Below, piece by piece: positions 9,412 to 18,689 of a stretch of 64,000 nucleotides of DNA. A program made the position numbers and the translations under genes. How positions within the stretch are numbered: the stretch's first letter is position 1; every line of letters starts with the position of its first letter. Under the pieces are notes generated by a model. It worked only from the letters and a program-made list of their open reading frames with translations, had not been told where the DNA came from and did not search any database. The stretch comes from Planctomycetales bacterium 10988 (GTDB taxonomy: Bacteria > Planctomycetota > Planctomycetia > Pirellulales > Pb10988), in contig CP043547.1 in assembly GCA_009664345.1 (NCBI GenBank), positions 3,562,709 to 3,626,708 on the forward strand, read 5' to 3'.

Positions 9412-10749
9412 TCAAGGTTGATTTTGATCACCCGATTGCGGAGAAATGCGGCCGCTATAGCTATCCAAGAGGGCAATCAAGCGTTCTGATTGAGCGGAAG
9501 ATTGGGCCATTTCCCACAAGTCGATTCCCTCATCTAAGTCGCGATTGGGATCGGCTCCATGGGCCAGCAACAACTCCGCTACCGAAGGACAGGGTAGCTG
9601 AACCGCATGGAATAAGGAAGCCCCTTCGTTCGGATCGACCCCTTGGGCCAAGATCAATTCAATCAATTCCCGGTGCTGAGCGACGATCTCTTCTCGACTT
9701 TCACCTGGCGGAATTTCCAAAGTCGGGGAATCATCGGCCAGACTTTGTCTTCGCGTGGCGTCCCAGACTTGTTGGCGAATGAAAAGTACGGCATCTTCCA
9801 AGAGCCAATCAGAGAAAGGAGCTTGCTTCACCGCATGCGGATTATCCCGCAACCATTCGCAGGCCCAATCGTACCAACCCATGCAAAGGCAACTATTTAA
9901 GTCAACAAAAGCCCCGGATCGTTGCAAAAGATGAGCAACTTCCAACCCATCGGGATCGCGGGCTTGAGTAGCCCAAATCATCGGCGTATTGCCGGTATCG
10001 TCCGATTTTTCCAGATCGGCTCCGTGAGCAATCAAGAGGCCAGCCACCACGGCATGCCCTTGGCGAGCCGCACAATGTAGTGGCGTCAAGCCATCTTCAT
10101 CCTTCGCATTGACATCCGCCCCGGCATCCAACAGGACTTGGCAAATTTCATGCTGCCCTTGGCAAGCTGCCCAGTGGAGCGGCTGATCGACATGGCCTTG
10201 GCCTTTGGAAGAAAATGAATGGACGCATTCCGGGTCTTGCTCGATAAATTGCTCGACCCAATGCAACCGGCCTTGGGCAATGGCTTCGAAGATGGAAGTC
10301 GGTTCGCGAAAGAGGTCTTCGTCCAATTCCTCTTCCGATTCGGCCTCCATGAGCGAGTCCCAGGCCTCCATCAAGAGGTCATCGAGGGTTTCTTCGCTCA
10401 AGGTCGCTTCTTCAATCTCTTCTTGAAGTTCGAGCTCTTCCTCTTCGACCAAGAACATGAAGTCCGATTCGGCTCCATGCCAATAAGGGAGCGGAGCCTT
10501 CGATTCAAGCAATTCCGAGACCGAACGATCCAGAAAAGGAGCATCAAGCAGGAGTTGGACCCCTTCAGAAAACGGGGTCACCTCGGCCACTTCAGGACGA
10601 CAGCGAATGAAGACAGAGCAGAGAGTGCCTAACCGTGGATGTTGTTTGACGGATAAAATCAAAAGCGACGATTCGGGCCAATCCAGCATGGTGGGAAAAT
10701 GCCACCGTTGACCGGCATGATAACGCCTCGCTTGGGACTCTCTCGGCAT
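9412..10749 (-). CDS. ankyrin repeat protein
   Basis: A cytosolic protein of about 445 residues. The first 150 residues have no recognised fold, but an acidic patch (FLVEEEELELQEEIEEATLSEE) separates them from the ankyrin part. Clear ankyrin repeats follow, for example QPLHWAACQGQHEICQVLLDAGADVN, then DEDGLTPLHCAARQGHAVVAGLLIAHGADL and GNTPMIWATQ; a last pair near the C-terminus contains LFHAVQLPCPSVAELLLAHGADPN. Such repeats bind other proteins; the partner is unknown. I chose the start at 10749 (MPRESQARR) because AGGGAGG lies a few bases ahead; the open frame extends to 10851. Same strand as the amidase, 18 bp apart. Confidence 0.85.
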   Translation of the reverse strand: MPRESQARRYHAGQRWHFPTMLDWPESSLLILSVKQHPRLGTLCSVFIRCRPEVAEVTPFSEGVQLLLDAPFLDRSVSELLESKAPLPYWHGAESDFMFLVEEEELELQEEIEEATLSEETLDDLLMEAWDSLMEAESEEELDEDLFREPTSIFEAIAQGRLHWVEQFIEQDPECVHSFSSKGQGHVDQPLHWAACQGQHEICQVLLDAGADVNAKDEDGLTPLHCAARQGHAVVAGLLIAHGADLEKSDDTGNTPMIWATQARDPDGLEVAHLLQRSGAFVDLNSCLCMGWYDWACEWLRDNPHAVKQAPFSDWLLEDAVLFIRQQVWDATRRQSLADDSPTLEIPPGESREEIVAQHRELIELILAQGVDPNEGASLFHAVQLPCPSVAELLLAHGADPNRDLDEGIDLWEMAQSSAQSERLIALLDSYSGRISPQSGDQNQP

Positions 10750-11186
10750 CGATGCCTCCCTGGGAGCATTGTTAGATAAGCCGGTGGTCAAAACTTTGTA
10801 GATCAAGCTAGGCACCTGAAACAGATACCTCCCGAGCTTACGGTTAACCACCTACTCTAAAATTTGAGTGAAGGGCAAAGCAGATCGCCCGCTCTCCTCT
10901 AAAATCATCGTATGTCCGAAAGCCTTCAAAGCCAAGCAGAAAGTACCCTGCAAAGTTTAAAAAATTCTTCCTTTCTTCAGTGGCTTCGCGGATTTAAGAA
11001 CTTTGTCGAAATAAATCGATCTAGTAGAATCGGTAAAATAAATAAAAGCCGTAAGAGAGTGGGTTATTATTTGTTACCTTTCCTAAAACCCGAAGTCGTA
11101 AAGAAAGGAAAAGCTTGTGTAAACAGCTGTTGAAAGATGGAAGAAAAAGACAAGAAAATAGAGAGAGGTGGCAAGACAGCAAGTTT
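10750..11186. other. intergenic region, no gene supported
   Basis: About 440 AT-rich bases between the ankyrin gene start and the 3' end of the next minus-strand gene. A 73-codon open frame (10912-11133, plus strand) lies here but is basic, lacks a convincing ribosome site and resembles nothing I know. The ankyrin promoter should lie near 10,760-10,850. Confidence 0.5.
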
Positions 11187-11699
11187 TTATTCGGACTTTT
11201 CTTCTTGTAATCGAATCACGACCAAACCGTAAAACCCTTCTTGTAACCCTTCTTTCATCGCATAGGGTTCGACTTTCATTAGAATGGTCTGTTCGGTATC
11301 CACATCAAATTCTATTTCCGAGATGTTTCCGGAACTATCATCTTGTTTAATGAGCTTCCCTTGCTCATCGTAAATAGCTAAGTCAACATCCGTAATACGA
11401 TCATCGTCTCCAATGGCGAAGACTTTGTAATGATTTTCACCTTTGAGAACATAAGGGTGCGTCTTCGAGGAGTCTCGCTGCATCAATCCAATCGTGGTAA
11501 ATAAAATTTGATGGCCTTCATTTTCTGCCAGACTGACGGTGATAGTCGTTCTTTTAAAGACACCCAAGGAGGAGATCGGCTCTGCTGCAAAGAGAGAAAC
11601 AGCATCCCCAGGGAGCCAGCAACAACAGATTCCCAGTAGAAAAGTTTTTGTCAGATGGAGAAGGGAATCGCTTGTTCGAGAAAAGCACAAATCGGTCAT
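11187..11699 (-). CDS. small exported protein of unknown function
   Basis: A 170-residue protein with an N-terminal hydrophobic segment (TFLLGICCCWLPGDAVSLFAAEP) typical of a Sec signal peptide, probably cleaved near AAEP. The mature part is beta-rich, with alternating charged and hydrophobic residues (NHYKVFAIGDDDRITDVDLAIYDEQG). This recalls small periplasmic beta-sandwich domains such as the bacterial pre-peptidase type, but I cannot assign a family. It stands alone between two long intergenic regions. Codon use is AT-rich, like the next 3 kb. Confidence 0.65.
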   Translation of the reverse strand: MTDLCFSRTSDSLLHLTKTFLLGICCCWLPGDAVSLFAAEPISSLGVFKRTTITVSLAENEGHQILFTTIGLMQRDSSKTHPYVLKGENHYKVFAIGDDDRITDVDLAIYDEQGKLIKQDDSSGNISEIEFDVDTEQTILMKVEPYAMKEGLQEGFYGLVVIRLQEEKSE

Positions 11700-12081
11700 A
11701 GCGGGGCCGTAAAGAAAAGAGAAAAACCAGCTACCAGATGAATTCCGTCTGCGTTTGAATTTACGATCCTTCCCCGTTTAACGCAACTCCTTTCCCCGCA
11801 GAACCTCTTGTTTCATTCGGCAGAGAGGGAGAACGCGGTTTCTTGAGCCAAAAAAACTCCTCGATTCTCAGGCCCGAGGATTGTTTCTGCTCTCATTCCT
11901 TGTCAAGATCGTTGGTTGCGACACGATGATCAGAACTTCCCAGGATCGACATGATCCAGCGTTCCCCCCCAATTTCTTTCTAGAGCCAGTGGCCAAACTT
12001 CCAGTTGAACAATGAGAGAATGGTCCCTCTGAATCCTAGAAAATTCGTCCATAAAATCCTCTAAAATTTAAAGGTGAAAAG
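11700..12081. other. intergenic region between divergent genes
   Basis: About 380 bp that must contain the promoters of the small exported protein (minus) and the mutarotase-sulfatase operon (plus). I see no clear operator or RNA structure. AAAGGTG just before 12082 serves as ribosome site. Confidence 0.5.
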
Positions 12082-13248
12082 ATGAAAGTCCGCAACGTTG
12101 TTTCCCTTGCTACCCAGAAATTTTTGCTTCCATTTCTAGCTCTTTTACTGCTGCCGGCAGGGATAGTCATGGCTGAATTGAAACCGGAACCGTTTGGAAA
12201 AACACCCGATGGTGAAGAAGTCGTTCGCTTTACACTGAAAAATAAGAATGGAGTTGTTGCGAAAGTCATTTCGCTGGGGGCGACCTTGCAAGAACTTCAT
12301 TTGCCAGACGCTGAAGGAAAGACAGCGGATGTTGTGTTAGGTTTCGATGATCCGGCAGGTTATTTATCTGACAACAATCAATACTTTGGTTGCACGGTCG
12401 GCCGCGTGGGCAATCGGATTAAAGAAGGAAAGTTTTCTCTCAATGGAGAAGACTATACTTTAGAAACAAACAATGAAACCAATCACCTTCATGGTGGTGG
12501 AGATCGTGCCTTTAGTAAAGTTGTCTGGAAGGCGACTCCTATTGAAAATGAACACGGCACCGGCGTCCGTTTTCAATATACCAGCCCTGATGGGGAAGAA
12601 GGCTATCCTGGAAAGTTAACCGCAACGGTTCGCTATTTTCTCGCTAAGGATCGCAATCAACTTCGCATCGACTACACTGCGAAGACCGATAAAGCCACCC
12701 CAGTGAACTTGACGAATCACTCTTACTTCAATCTTTCCGGTGCAGGTTCTCCTACCGTGTTGGATCATGTTTTAATGTTAAATGCCGATCGCTTCACCCC
12801 TACAGATGACACTTTAATTCCTACTGGTGAAATTAAATCCGTTGAAGGAACTCCGCTTGATTTTCAAAAGGCTACCAAGATCGGCAAGCGCGTTGCACAA
12901 CTCGATGAGACGCCTTATATCGGTTACGATCATAATTTAATTTTAAAAGAAAATGAGAATGAAGATCGATTGAATTTGGTTGCTCGTTTGACAGACCCGG
13001 ACTCGGGCCGCGTGTTGGTTGTAAGAACTTCCGAACCTTCAGTTCAATTTTACTCTGGGAACTTTTTGTTTGGTCAAACCGGGAAAGGCGGAAAATCCTA
13101 TCCGCATCGCAGTGCGATTTGTTTAGAGACGCAACACTATCCGGATTCCGTCAATCATGACAATTTTCCTTCGACGATTTTAGAACCCGGTGAAAAATAT
13201 ACCCATTCAACTATGCTTTTCTTTACAACCAAAAAAGAAAAAGAATAG
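12082..13248 (+). CDS. exported aldose 1-epimerase (galactose mutarotase)
   Basis: Interconverts the anomers of aldoses. The 388-residue protein begins with a signal peptide (FLLPFLALLLLPAGIVMA, cleavage near AEL), so it acts in the periplasm or is secreted. Family motifs: GCTVGRVGNRIKEGKF, NHLHGGGDRAFSKVVW (catalytic His region), LTNHSYFNLSG, FQFYSGNF-like VQFYSGNFL and AICLETQHYPDSVN, whose Glu is the expected base. First gene of a three-gene run; the next starts 39 bp later behind its own AAAGGA. Linkage with two exported sulfatases suggests a role in breaking down sulfated polysaccharide. The substrate cannot be read from sequence. Confidence 0.92.
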   Translation: MKVRNVVSLATQKFLLPFLALLLLPAGIVMAELKPEPFGKTPDGEEVVRFTLKNKNGVVAKVISLGATLQELHLPDAEGKTADVVLGFDDPAGYLSDNNQYFGCTVGRVGNRIKEGKFSLNGEDYTLETNNETNHLHGGGDRAFSKVVWKATPIENEHGTGVRFQYTSPDGEEGYPGKLTATVRYFLAKDRNQLRIDYTAKTDKATPVNLTNHSYFNLSGAGSPTVLDHVLMLNADRFTPTDDTLIPTGEIKSVEGTPLDFQKATKIGKRVAQLDETPYIGYDHNLILKENENEDRLNLVARLTDPDSGRVLVVRTSEPSVQFYSGNFLFGQTGKGGKSYPHRSAICLETQHYPDSVNHDNFPSTILEPGEKYTHSTMLFFTTKKEKE

Positions 13249-13287
13249 CCCAAATTTTATTCGTTTATTGAAATTAAAGGATTCTCT

Positions 13288-14763
13288 ATGAATAAGATCA
13301 AAAGATTCCTCACACTGTTTAGTGCGAGTTTATTGGTTGTTGTAGGTTGTTTATCCTCAACAGACGCGGCAGAAAAATATAATGTTTTGTTTATCGCTGT
13401 GGATGATATGAATAGCGATCTCGGTTGCTACGATATCCCCATGGTGAAATCGCCGCACATTGACAAACTGGCAAAAGAAGGCGTTCGTTTTAATCATGCC
13501 TATTGTCAATATCCGCTTTGTGGACCGAGTCGAACTTCGATCATGACGGGGATGCGACCGGATTCTACAAAGATTGTCAAGAATCGCGACCACTTTCGTG
13601 ACACCGTTCCGGAGATCGTGACGCTTTCTGAACACTTTATGCAAAACGGTTATTTTTCCGCCCGTGTGGGAAAAATCTATCACTATGACAACCCTGGAGA
13701 GATCGGCACGAACGGCTTGGATGATCCTTCTTCTTGGGAAAAAGTGGTGAATCCTAAAGGTCGTGATGTTGATGAAGAAAATTTAATTGTAAACTATACA
13801 CCTCAGCGCGGCATCGGAAGTTCGATCAGTGTGCATGCCGCTGACGGCACTGATGAAGAACAAACCGATGGGATGGTGGCTACGGAAACGATTAAATTAA
13901 TTGAATCTCACAAGGATAAACCGTTCTTTATTGCAACAGGTTTCTTCCGTCCGCATGCTCCTTATGTCGCTCCGAAAAAGTATTTTGATCTTTATCCTTT
14001 TAGTAAAATTCAAATGCCGGAGTTTACACAAGAAGAGCTTGATCAAATCCCATCGGTGGCGATGTCCTTTACAAAACCGCATCCTTATTTAGGGGTCACC
14101 AAGAAACAAGCTCGTAAGGCGAAACAAGCCTATTATGCGGCGATCTCTTTTGTCGATGCTCAGGTCGGCCGCTTGATGGAAACGTTGGAGCGTTTAAATC
14201 TTCGTGATAAAACAATCGTCGTTTTTTGGAGTGATCATGGTTATCATCTTGGGGAACACGGCTTGTGGATGAAACAAAGTACCTTTGAAGAAGCCGCTCG
14301 CGTTCCTTTAATTATTTCTGCACCAGGCATGAGCCAAAATCAAACGTCGGAAGCTTTAGTGGAACTGTTAGATCTTTATCCTACTTTGACAGAGCTTTGT
14401 GGATTAAATATTCCAGAGCATGTGGAAGGGAAAAGTATTCAAACGTTACTCAAGAATCCACAAGAAAAGTGGGGTCACCCGGCGTTTACGATGACCATTC
14501 GACAAAGTGTTGCCGGCCATTCGGTGCGAACCGAGCGTTGGCGTTATATTGAATGGGGTCGCGGAGAGAAAGGGGTTCAACTTTATGATCATCAAGAAGA
14601 CCCTCAAGAACGGAATAATTTGGCCAAGGAACCGGAGTATGCCACGGTTGTGAATGAACTAAAAGCTTTATTGCATGAACATTGGCCCGAAGATACTTTC
14701 TCTCTTAATCTTCCAAAGAACAATAAGAAAAAGAAGAATCAACAAAAGAATTCTAAGTCGTAG
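13288..14763 (+). CDS. exported sulfatase, iduronate-2-sulfatase-like
   Basis: A type I (formylglycine) sulfatase of 491 residues. It carries a Sec signal ending in LLVVVGC; VVGC fits a lipobox, so it may be a lipoprotein anchored at Cys21. Metal ligands appear in FIAVDDMNSD. The modified cysteine is Cys78 in PLCGPSRTS, and SDHGYHLGEHGLW supplies the later Asp/His ligands. The overall pattern matches the iduronate-2-sulfatase/choline-sulfatase branch common in planctomycetes. The Lys-rich tail (NNKKKKNQQKN) is unusual. No sulfatase-maturing enzyme gene lies in the window, so activation depends on one elsewhere. Confidence 0.93.
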   Translation: MNKIKRFLTLFSASLLVVVGCLSSTDAAEKYNVLFIAVDDMNSDLGCYDIPMVKSPHIDKLAKEGVRFNHAYCQYPLCGPSRTSIMTGMRPDSTKIVKNRDHFRDTVPEIVTLSEHFMQNGYFSARVGKIYHYDNPGEIGTNGLDDPSSWEKVVNPKGRDVDEENLIVNYTPQRGIGSSISVHAADGTDEEQTDGMVATETIKLIESHKDKPFFIATGFFRPHAPYVAPKKYFDLYPFSKIQMPEFTQEELDQIPSVAMSFTKPHPYLGVTKKQARKAKQAYYAAISFVDAQVGRLMETLERLNLRDKTIVVFWSDHGYHLGEHGLWMKQSTFEEAARVPLIISAPGMSQNQTSEALVELLDLYPTLTELCGLNIPEHVEGKSIQTLLKNPQEKWGHPAFTMTIRQSVAGHSVRTERWRYIEWGRGEKGVQLYDHQEDPQERNNLAKEPEYATVVNELKALLHEHWPEDTFSLNLPKNNKKKKNQQKNSKS

Positions 14764-14822
14764 TTGATCCTTCTGTTCTAAATCATCTATTCTTAAAGTT
14801 ATAAACAAATAGAGGTTCATAA

Positions 14823-16280
14823 ATGAGAAAACAAACAAAAGCGTTTTTCTCAATAAGTGCTTGTTTGCTTTGTGTCCATTTTTTTGTGATGGAAGTAAAC
14901 ACATTCGCCGCGGAGAAACAACCAAATGTTTTATTGTTGATTTCGGATGATCTCTCGCCGGAGTCGCTTGGGTGTTATGGAAATCCACAATGTAACACTC
15001 CCAATATTGATGGTTTGGCGGAAGCCGGCATGCGGTTTAACAAAGCCTACTGTCAATATCCTGTCTGTGGGCCTTCGCGGGCTGCGATGATGGCCGGGAT
15101 GTATCCACAATCAACGGGTGTTATTTCCAATGGAGCTTCCGATAAATTTACTCAGAACATGGGCGACCGTCCGACGATGTCGCAACTGTTTAAACAGGCC
15201 GGTTATTATTCCGCCAGGGTCAGCAAAATTTATCATATGCGGGTGCCGGGCGATTTAACCAATGGCGTCAGTGGCCCTGATCATGAAGCTTCTTGGACGG
15301 AATATTTTAACTGTCCCGGTCCGGAATGGATGACCGAAGGGGAAGTTCGTCATCTGAGTAATGAAAAGCTGAAGATGGACCCCAATAAACATTATGCGTT
15401 GGGATTCGGCGGGGCTTTTTATGTGGTGAAAGGGAGTAGTGAAGGCGAAGAGCAGCCGGACACCCAAGCGGCAACAAAGGCGATTGAGTTGCTGAAGGCT
15501 CATCAAAAAGACCCGTTCTTCCTCGCGGTCGGGTTCGTGCGACCGCATGTTCCCTTTGTGGCTCCGGCTCCATACTTCGAACCTTATCCCGAAGCGGAGA
15601 TGGAGCTTGCCGAAACAATTGAAGGAGATCAGGACGATATCCCCGTTATCGGTCGTGCGAGGACTTCGCAAAAGATGGGCTTTACCGACCGGCCGGACCT
15701 CAAAAAGGCTTCGCTTTCCGCCTATTATGCTTGCGTTTCTTATATGGATCAGCAGGTTGGCCGGGTGTTGAATGCTCTGGAAGAACTCGGTTTACGAGAG
15801 AACACGATCGTGATTTTCAAAAGCGATCATGGCTATCATCTGGGTGAACACGAAATGTGGCAAAAGATGAGTCTTCATGAAGAATCGGCCCGCATTCCAT
15901 TGATTATTGATGCTCCCGGCAAGAAACCCGGTGTTTCGGAGAGCTTGGTGCAACAAATTGATCTTTATCCCACCGTCGCGACTTTGGCGGGAATGGAGAT
16001 TCCGGAGCATTGCCAAGGAAAAAGCTTGGTGCCGATCTTGGAGAATCCCAAGAAATCCGTGCATCAGTTGGTCTATACCAACCGCAAGAATGGCCATCTG
16101 ATCCGAACGCAGGATTGGGCCTATATGCAATATGATGATGGTTCGAAAGAGCTTTATGATATGAAAAATGATCCGAAGCAATATACGAACCAAGCCGACA
16201 ATCCCGAGTTTGCCGAACAGGTTCAGGTGATGGAGCGAATGCTCAAACGGAAAATTCGTTCGATTACCGGGAAATCGTAA
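14823..16280 (+). CDS. exported sulfatase, second copy
   Basis: A 485-residue paralogue of the preceding sulfatase, in the same operon (59 bp gap, ribosome site GAGGT). N-terminal hydrophobic signal, then LLISDDLSPESLGCYG with metal ligands, the formylglycine site at Cys82 in PVCGPSRAAMM, and KSDHGYHLGEHEMW. The strong similarity in domain order but different loops suggests an old duplication with a different position or linkage specificity. Codon use changes inside the gene: the first ~350 bp are AT-rich like the gene before, the rest is GC-richer like the surrounding chromosome. Confidence 0.92.
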   Translation: MRKQTKAFFSISACLLCVHFFVMEVNTFAAEKQPNVLLLISDDLSPESLGCYGNPQCNTPNIDGLAEAGMRFNKAYCQYPVCGPSRAAMMAGMYPQSTGVISNGASDKFTQNMGDRPTMSQLFKQAGYYSARVSKIYHMRVPGDLTNGVSGPDHEASWTEYFNCPGPEWMTEGEVRHLSNEKLKMDPNKHYALGFGGAFYVVKGSSEGEEQPDTQAATKAIELLKAHQKDPFFLAVGFVRPHVPFVAPAPYFEPYPEAEMELAETIEGDQDDIPVIGRARTSQKMGFTDRPDLKKASLSAYYACVSYMDQQVGRVLNALEELGLRENTIVIFKSDHGYHLGEHEMWQKMSLHEESARIPLIIDAPGKKPGVSESLVQQIDLYPTVATLAGMEIPEHCQGKSLVPILENPKKSVHQLVYTNRKNGHLIRTQDWAYMQYDDGSKELYDMKNDPKQYTNQADNPEFAEQVQVMERMLKRKIRSITGKS

Positions 16281-16315
16281 CTTTATACGATCTAGATAGT
16301 TACCGCGAAAAAAAG

Positions 16316-16357
16316 AAAACTTGAATCCTCGACCAAACCGGCGGGGGTTCAAGTTTT
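16316..16357. terminator. bidirectional intrinsic terminator
   Basis: AAAACTTGAA at 16316-16325 pairs with TTCAAGTTTT at 16348-16357, extended inward by GC and GU pairs, and flanked by A-rich and T-rich runs. It lies between the convergent sulfatase operon and the kinase gene, so it could end transcription from both sides. Confidence 0.8.
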
Positions 16358-16394
16358 TTTGTGCGCTTACACCAGCCAAAGATAAGACTACAGA

Positions 16395-18113
16395 CTAGAT
16401 ATCAAGGATCCGTTCGATGAGAGAACGGGCTTCATGCGGTAGAGACGTGCTGTTTAGCTTCGATTGCAATTCTCGACGGAGATGGTCGGAAAGGTCTCGC
16501 TCCCGGAGGACGCTGGCGACCTTCACGCGAAGTTCCGAAGCGGTAAAGTTTCCGCGGCCTTGCGGTCGAGCGGATTCGGCCCCGATAAGGAGGCTGACCA
16601 AGAAGCGTTCCCGGTCTTCATTGGGATAATCGGCCAAGGCTTCGATCGCAAATTCCGAGGCATACGGGTCCGAAGGGCCTTGGAAGACATGGCCAAGGAT
16701 AATCCGTTGCAGGGATTGTGTCATGGGGACAGCGTCGATCTTGCCCAATCCTGCTATAATTTCCGAAAGGGTCTTTTTGTCGATTTTGCGTTGCGGTGGT
16801 TTCGTGACGTTTTCGATTTCCGCCGCTTTTTGCATTAATCGGACAAGGACGATTCCGACCTTTTCATTGCCCGGAAAACGGCGAACGAGCTCGCCAACCG
16901 CCTCGGGCAGCTCCGGCTTGCTTTCCAGCAAGGCTTGTTCGTATTCGCGATATTTCCAGTGGACGTATTTGAGCTTTTCCTTGCCATTGTCCGAAGTGAC
17001 CGATTCCTCGCCTTCGATAATCGTTGGGCCTTTGGAAAGCTGGTCGATGGTATCTTCCGAGGAATGCAAGAACGTCCCTTGTTCCATCAGCCAAGCACGT
17101 AGGTCTTTCGCGATTTCACCAGCGGATTGATAACGATCTTCCGCCGCTTTTTCCATGGTATGATCGCAGATTTTGACCAGGGCCTCGGGGACATCCGGGC
17201 GGTCATTGGAGATCGGGGGAGGCGGCTCGGTTTGATGTTTCATCAGCCGTAAAGCCATTGAGCCTTCCGAGAACGGAGGATGTCCGGTCAGCAAGAAGTA
17301 CATCGTGCAGCCGAGGCTATAAATATCCGCTCGGGCATCGACGTTGTGGCTATCGACGGCTTGTTCCGGAGAAAGATAATCGGCGGTGCCAAGCATGCTT
17401 TCGTTATGCTTCAGCGTGATCGAGGTCATTTCATCTTCGGTCAGACGCACCATCCCGAAGTCGAGGAGTTTCACCTCGCCTTTAGAGCCGATCATGAGGT
17501 TGCCGGGTTTCATATCCCGGTGGATCAGGCCTTGTTCGTGAGCCGCATACAGACCCATGGAGGCTTGATAAATGTAGGTGGCAGCCGTGTTGTAATCGAG
17601 AGGGCCTTCCTTATCGACAATCTCTTGCAAGGTTCGGCCTTGCATGTATTCCATGACCATGAAATGGAGATTGCCTTCGCTGCCGACATCGAAAACACGG
17701 ACGATATTTGGATGATCGAGCTGCGCGGTCGCCTGGCTTTCCCGATAGAAACGGGCAAGGTAGGAACTGCTTTCAGTAAGCTCTTGATTAAGAACTTTGA
17801 GAGCGACCCGGCGACGCATCAAGAGATGTTCCGCCAGATAAACGCGGCTCATCCCCCCGGTGCCTAGGTGGTCGAGAAGCTTATATTTTCCAATAAAGAA
17901 GCCCTTGGTATACCCTTTGATTAACAAAGAATGTTGCCAAGGGGTCAGCAGATCGGCTTTCATCAAGCATTTTGCAACGATTTCTCCGTCGAGCTGCCGC
18001 CCGGGCATCCGCGCACGCAGCTTCTGCATCAAGTCACCTAAGTGCTGCTTCTTGATGAGGCCACTTTGTCTGAGCCGTTGTTCGTAGGTATCTGCCGTTA
18101 TCGTAGAACTCAT
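16395..18113 (-). CDS. Ser/Thr protein kinase with helical C-terminal region
   Basis: A Hanks-type kinase of 572 residues. Residues 1-75 match the N-terminal domain of the kinase at 6607-8040 (LRQSGLIKKQHLGDL, TPWQHSLLIKGYTKGFFIGKYKLL). Kinase core: GTGGMSRVYLAE near 84-95, Lys106 in VALK, HRDMKPGN at 198-205, an intact DFG at 218-220, and LSPEQ in place of APE. After about residue 370 a long, mainly helical region follows instead of membrane helices. It contains a TTEYE/KYREYEQALLESK-like stretch and short repeats resembling HEAT/armadillo packing. No transmembrane helix, so it is probably cytosolic. All catalytic residues are present. Confidence 0.94.
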   Translation of the reverse strand: MSSTITADTYEQRLRQSGLIKKQHLGDLMQKLRARMPGRQLDGEIVAKCLMKADLLTPWQHSLLIKGYTKGFFIGKYKLLDHLGTGGMSRVYLAEHLLMRRRVALKVLNQELTESSSYLARFYRESQATAQLDHPNIVRVFDVGSEGNLHFMVMEYMQGRTLQEIVDKEGPLDYNTAATYIYQASMGLYAAHEQGLIHRDMKPGNLMIGSKGEVKLLDFGMVRLTEDEMTSITLKHNESMLGTADYLSPEQAVDSHNVDARADIYSLGCTMYFLLTGHPPFSEGSMALRLMKHQTEPPPPISNDRPDVPEALVKICDHTMEKAAEDRYQSAGEIAKDLRAWLMEQGTFLHSSEDTIDQLSKGPTIIEGEESVTSDNGKEKLKYVHWKYREYEQALLESKPELPEAVGELVRRFPGNEKVGIVLVRLMQKAAEIENVTKPPQRKIDKKTLSEIIAGLGKIDAVPMTQSLQRIILGHVFQGPSDPYASEFAIEALADYPNEDRERFLVSLLIGAESARPQGRGNFTASELRVKVASVLRERDLSDHLRRELQSKLNSTSLPHEARSLIERILDI

Positions 18114-18689
18114 GCCGATGACCGGAATAGAGATGAAGGGAACCCGCCGTTCGCCTTAAGATTGGCCAACTCGTTGCCTTGTGCAACTTCTCCCATTGCC
18201 GACGGTCGCCAAGTTAGTTGGAGAGGAGAGTCTTGAATCTGCCGGAATCGTGTTTTCACCAAACTTCCACCCTACCACATTGTACCGGCGTTTCCCGCAA
18301 ATGGATACCGTTTTATTGGGTACAGGTTTCGTTTTCGTGTTAAGGGAGCACTCAACGTCCGCGTACCGCAACTTTCACGTACCAGCGGGGTTTGCTACCG
18401 TGTGGAATCGAGAACCGATCCGCCTCAGAAACCTGGCTGAAGTCGAACGCTAACCGTTTTTACACAAAGGCAATTAGATAGCGTGGTCAAATCATCGGAG
18501 AAATGTCAAGTGTCTGTTTCCACCGAAGAGTAAAAACTAAACTTATCTTACTTCTCTTAGATTAAGTGTCAAGCATTCCTTTATAAGACGCGCGGTTCCT
18601 TGATTAAAAAAAATCATGGGTTGTCGCTCGTTGATGATTACGTAAGCTTCTGTATTACAATGGGTTGTGGGAATAGTAAGGATTTGGCT
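18114..18689. other. intergenic region between divergent genes
   Basis: About 575 bp between the kinase and the ADP-ribosylglycohydrolase gene. Short open frames here (18156-18371, 18181-18453) overlap each other on opposite strands and look random. I see no RNA gene. AAGGA at about 18679 precedes the downstream start. Confidence 0.5.

Noticed and set aside
10912-11133. 73-codon plus-strand open frame in the gap after the ankyrin gene
   Set aside because: Basic, no ribosome site, no similarity I recognise; likely chance in AT-rich DNA.
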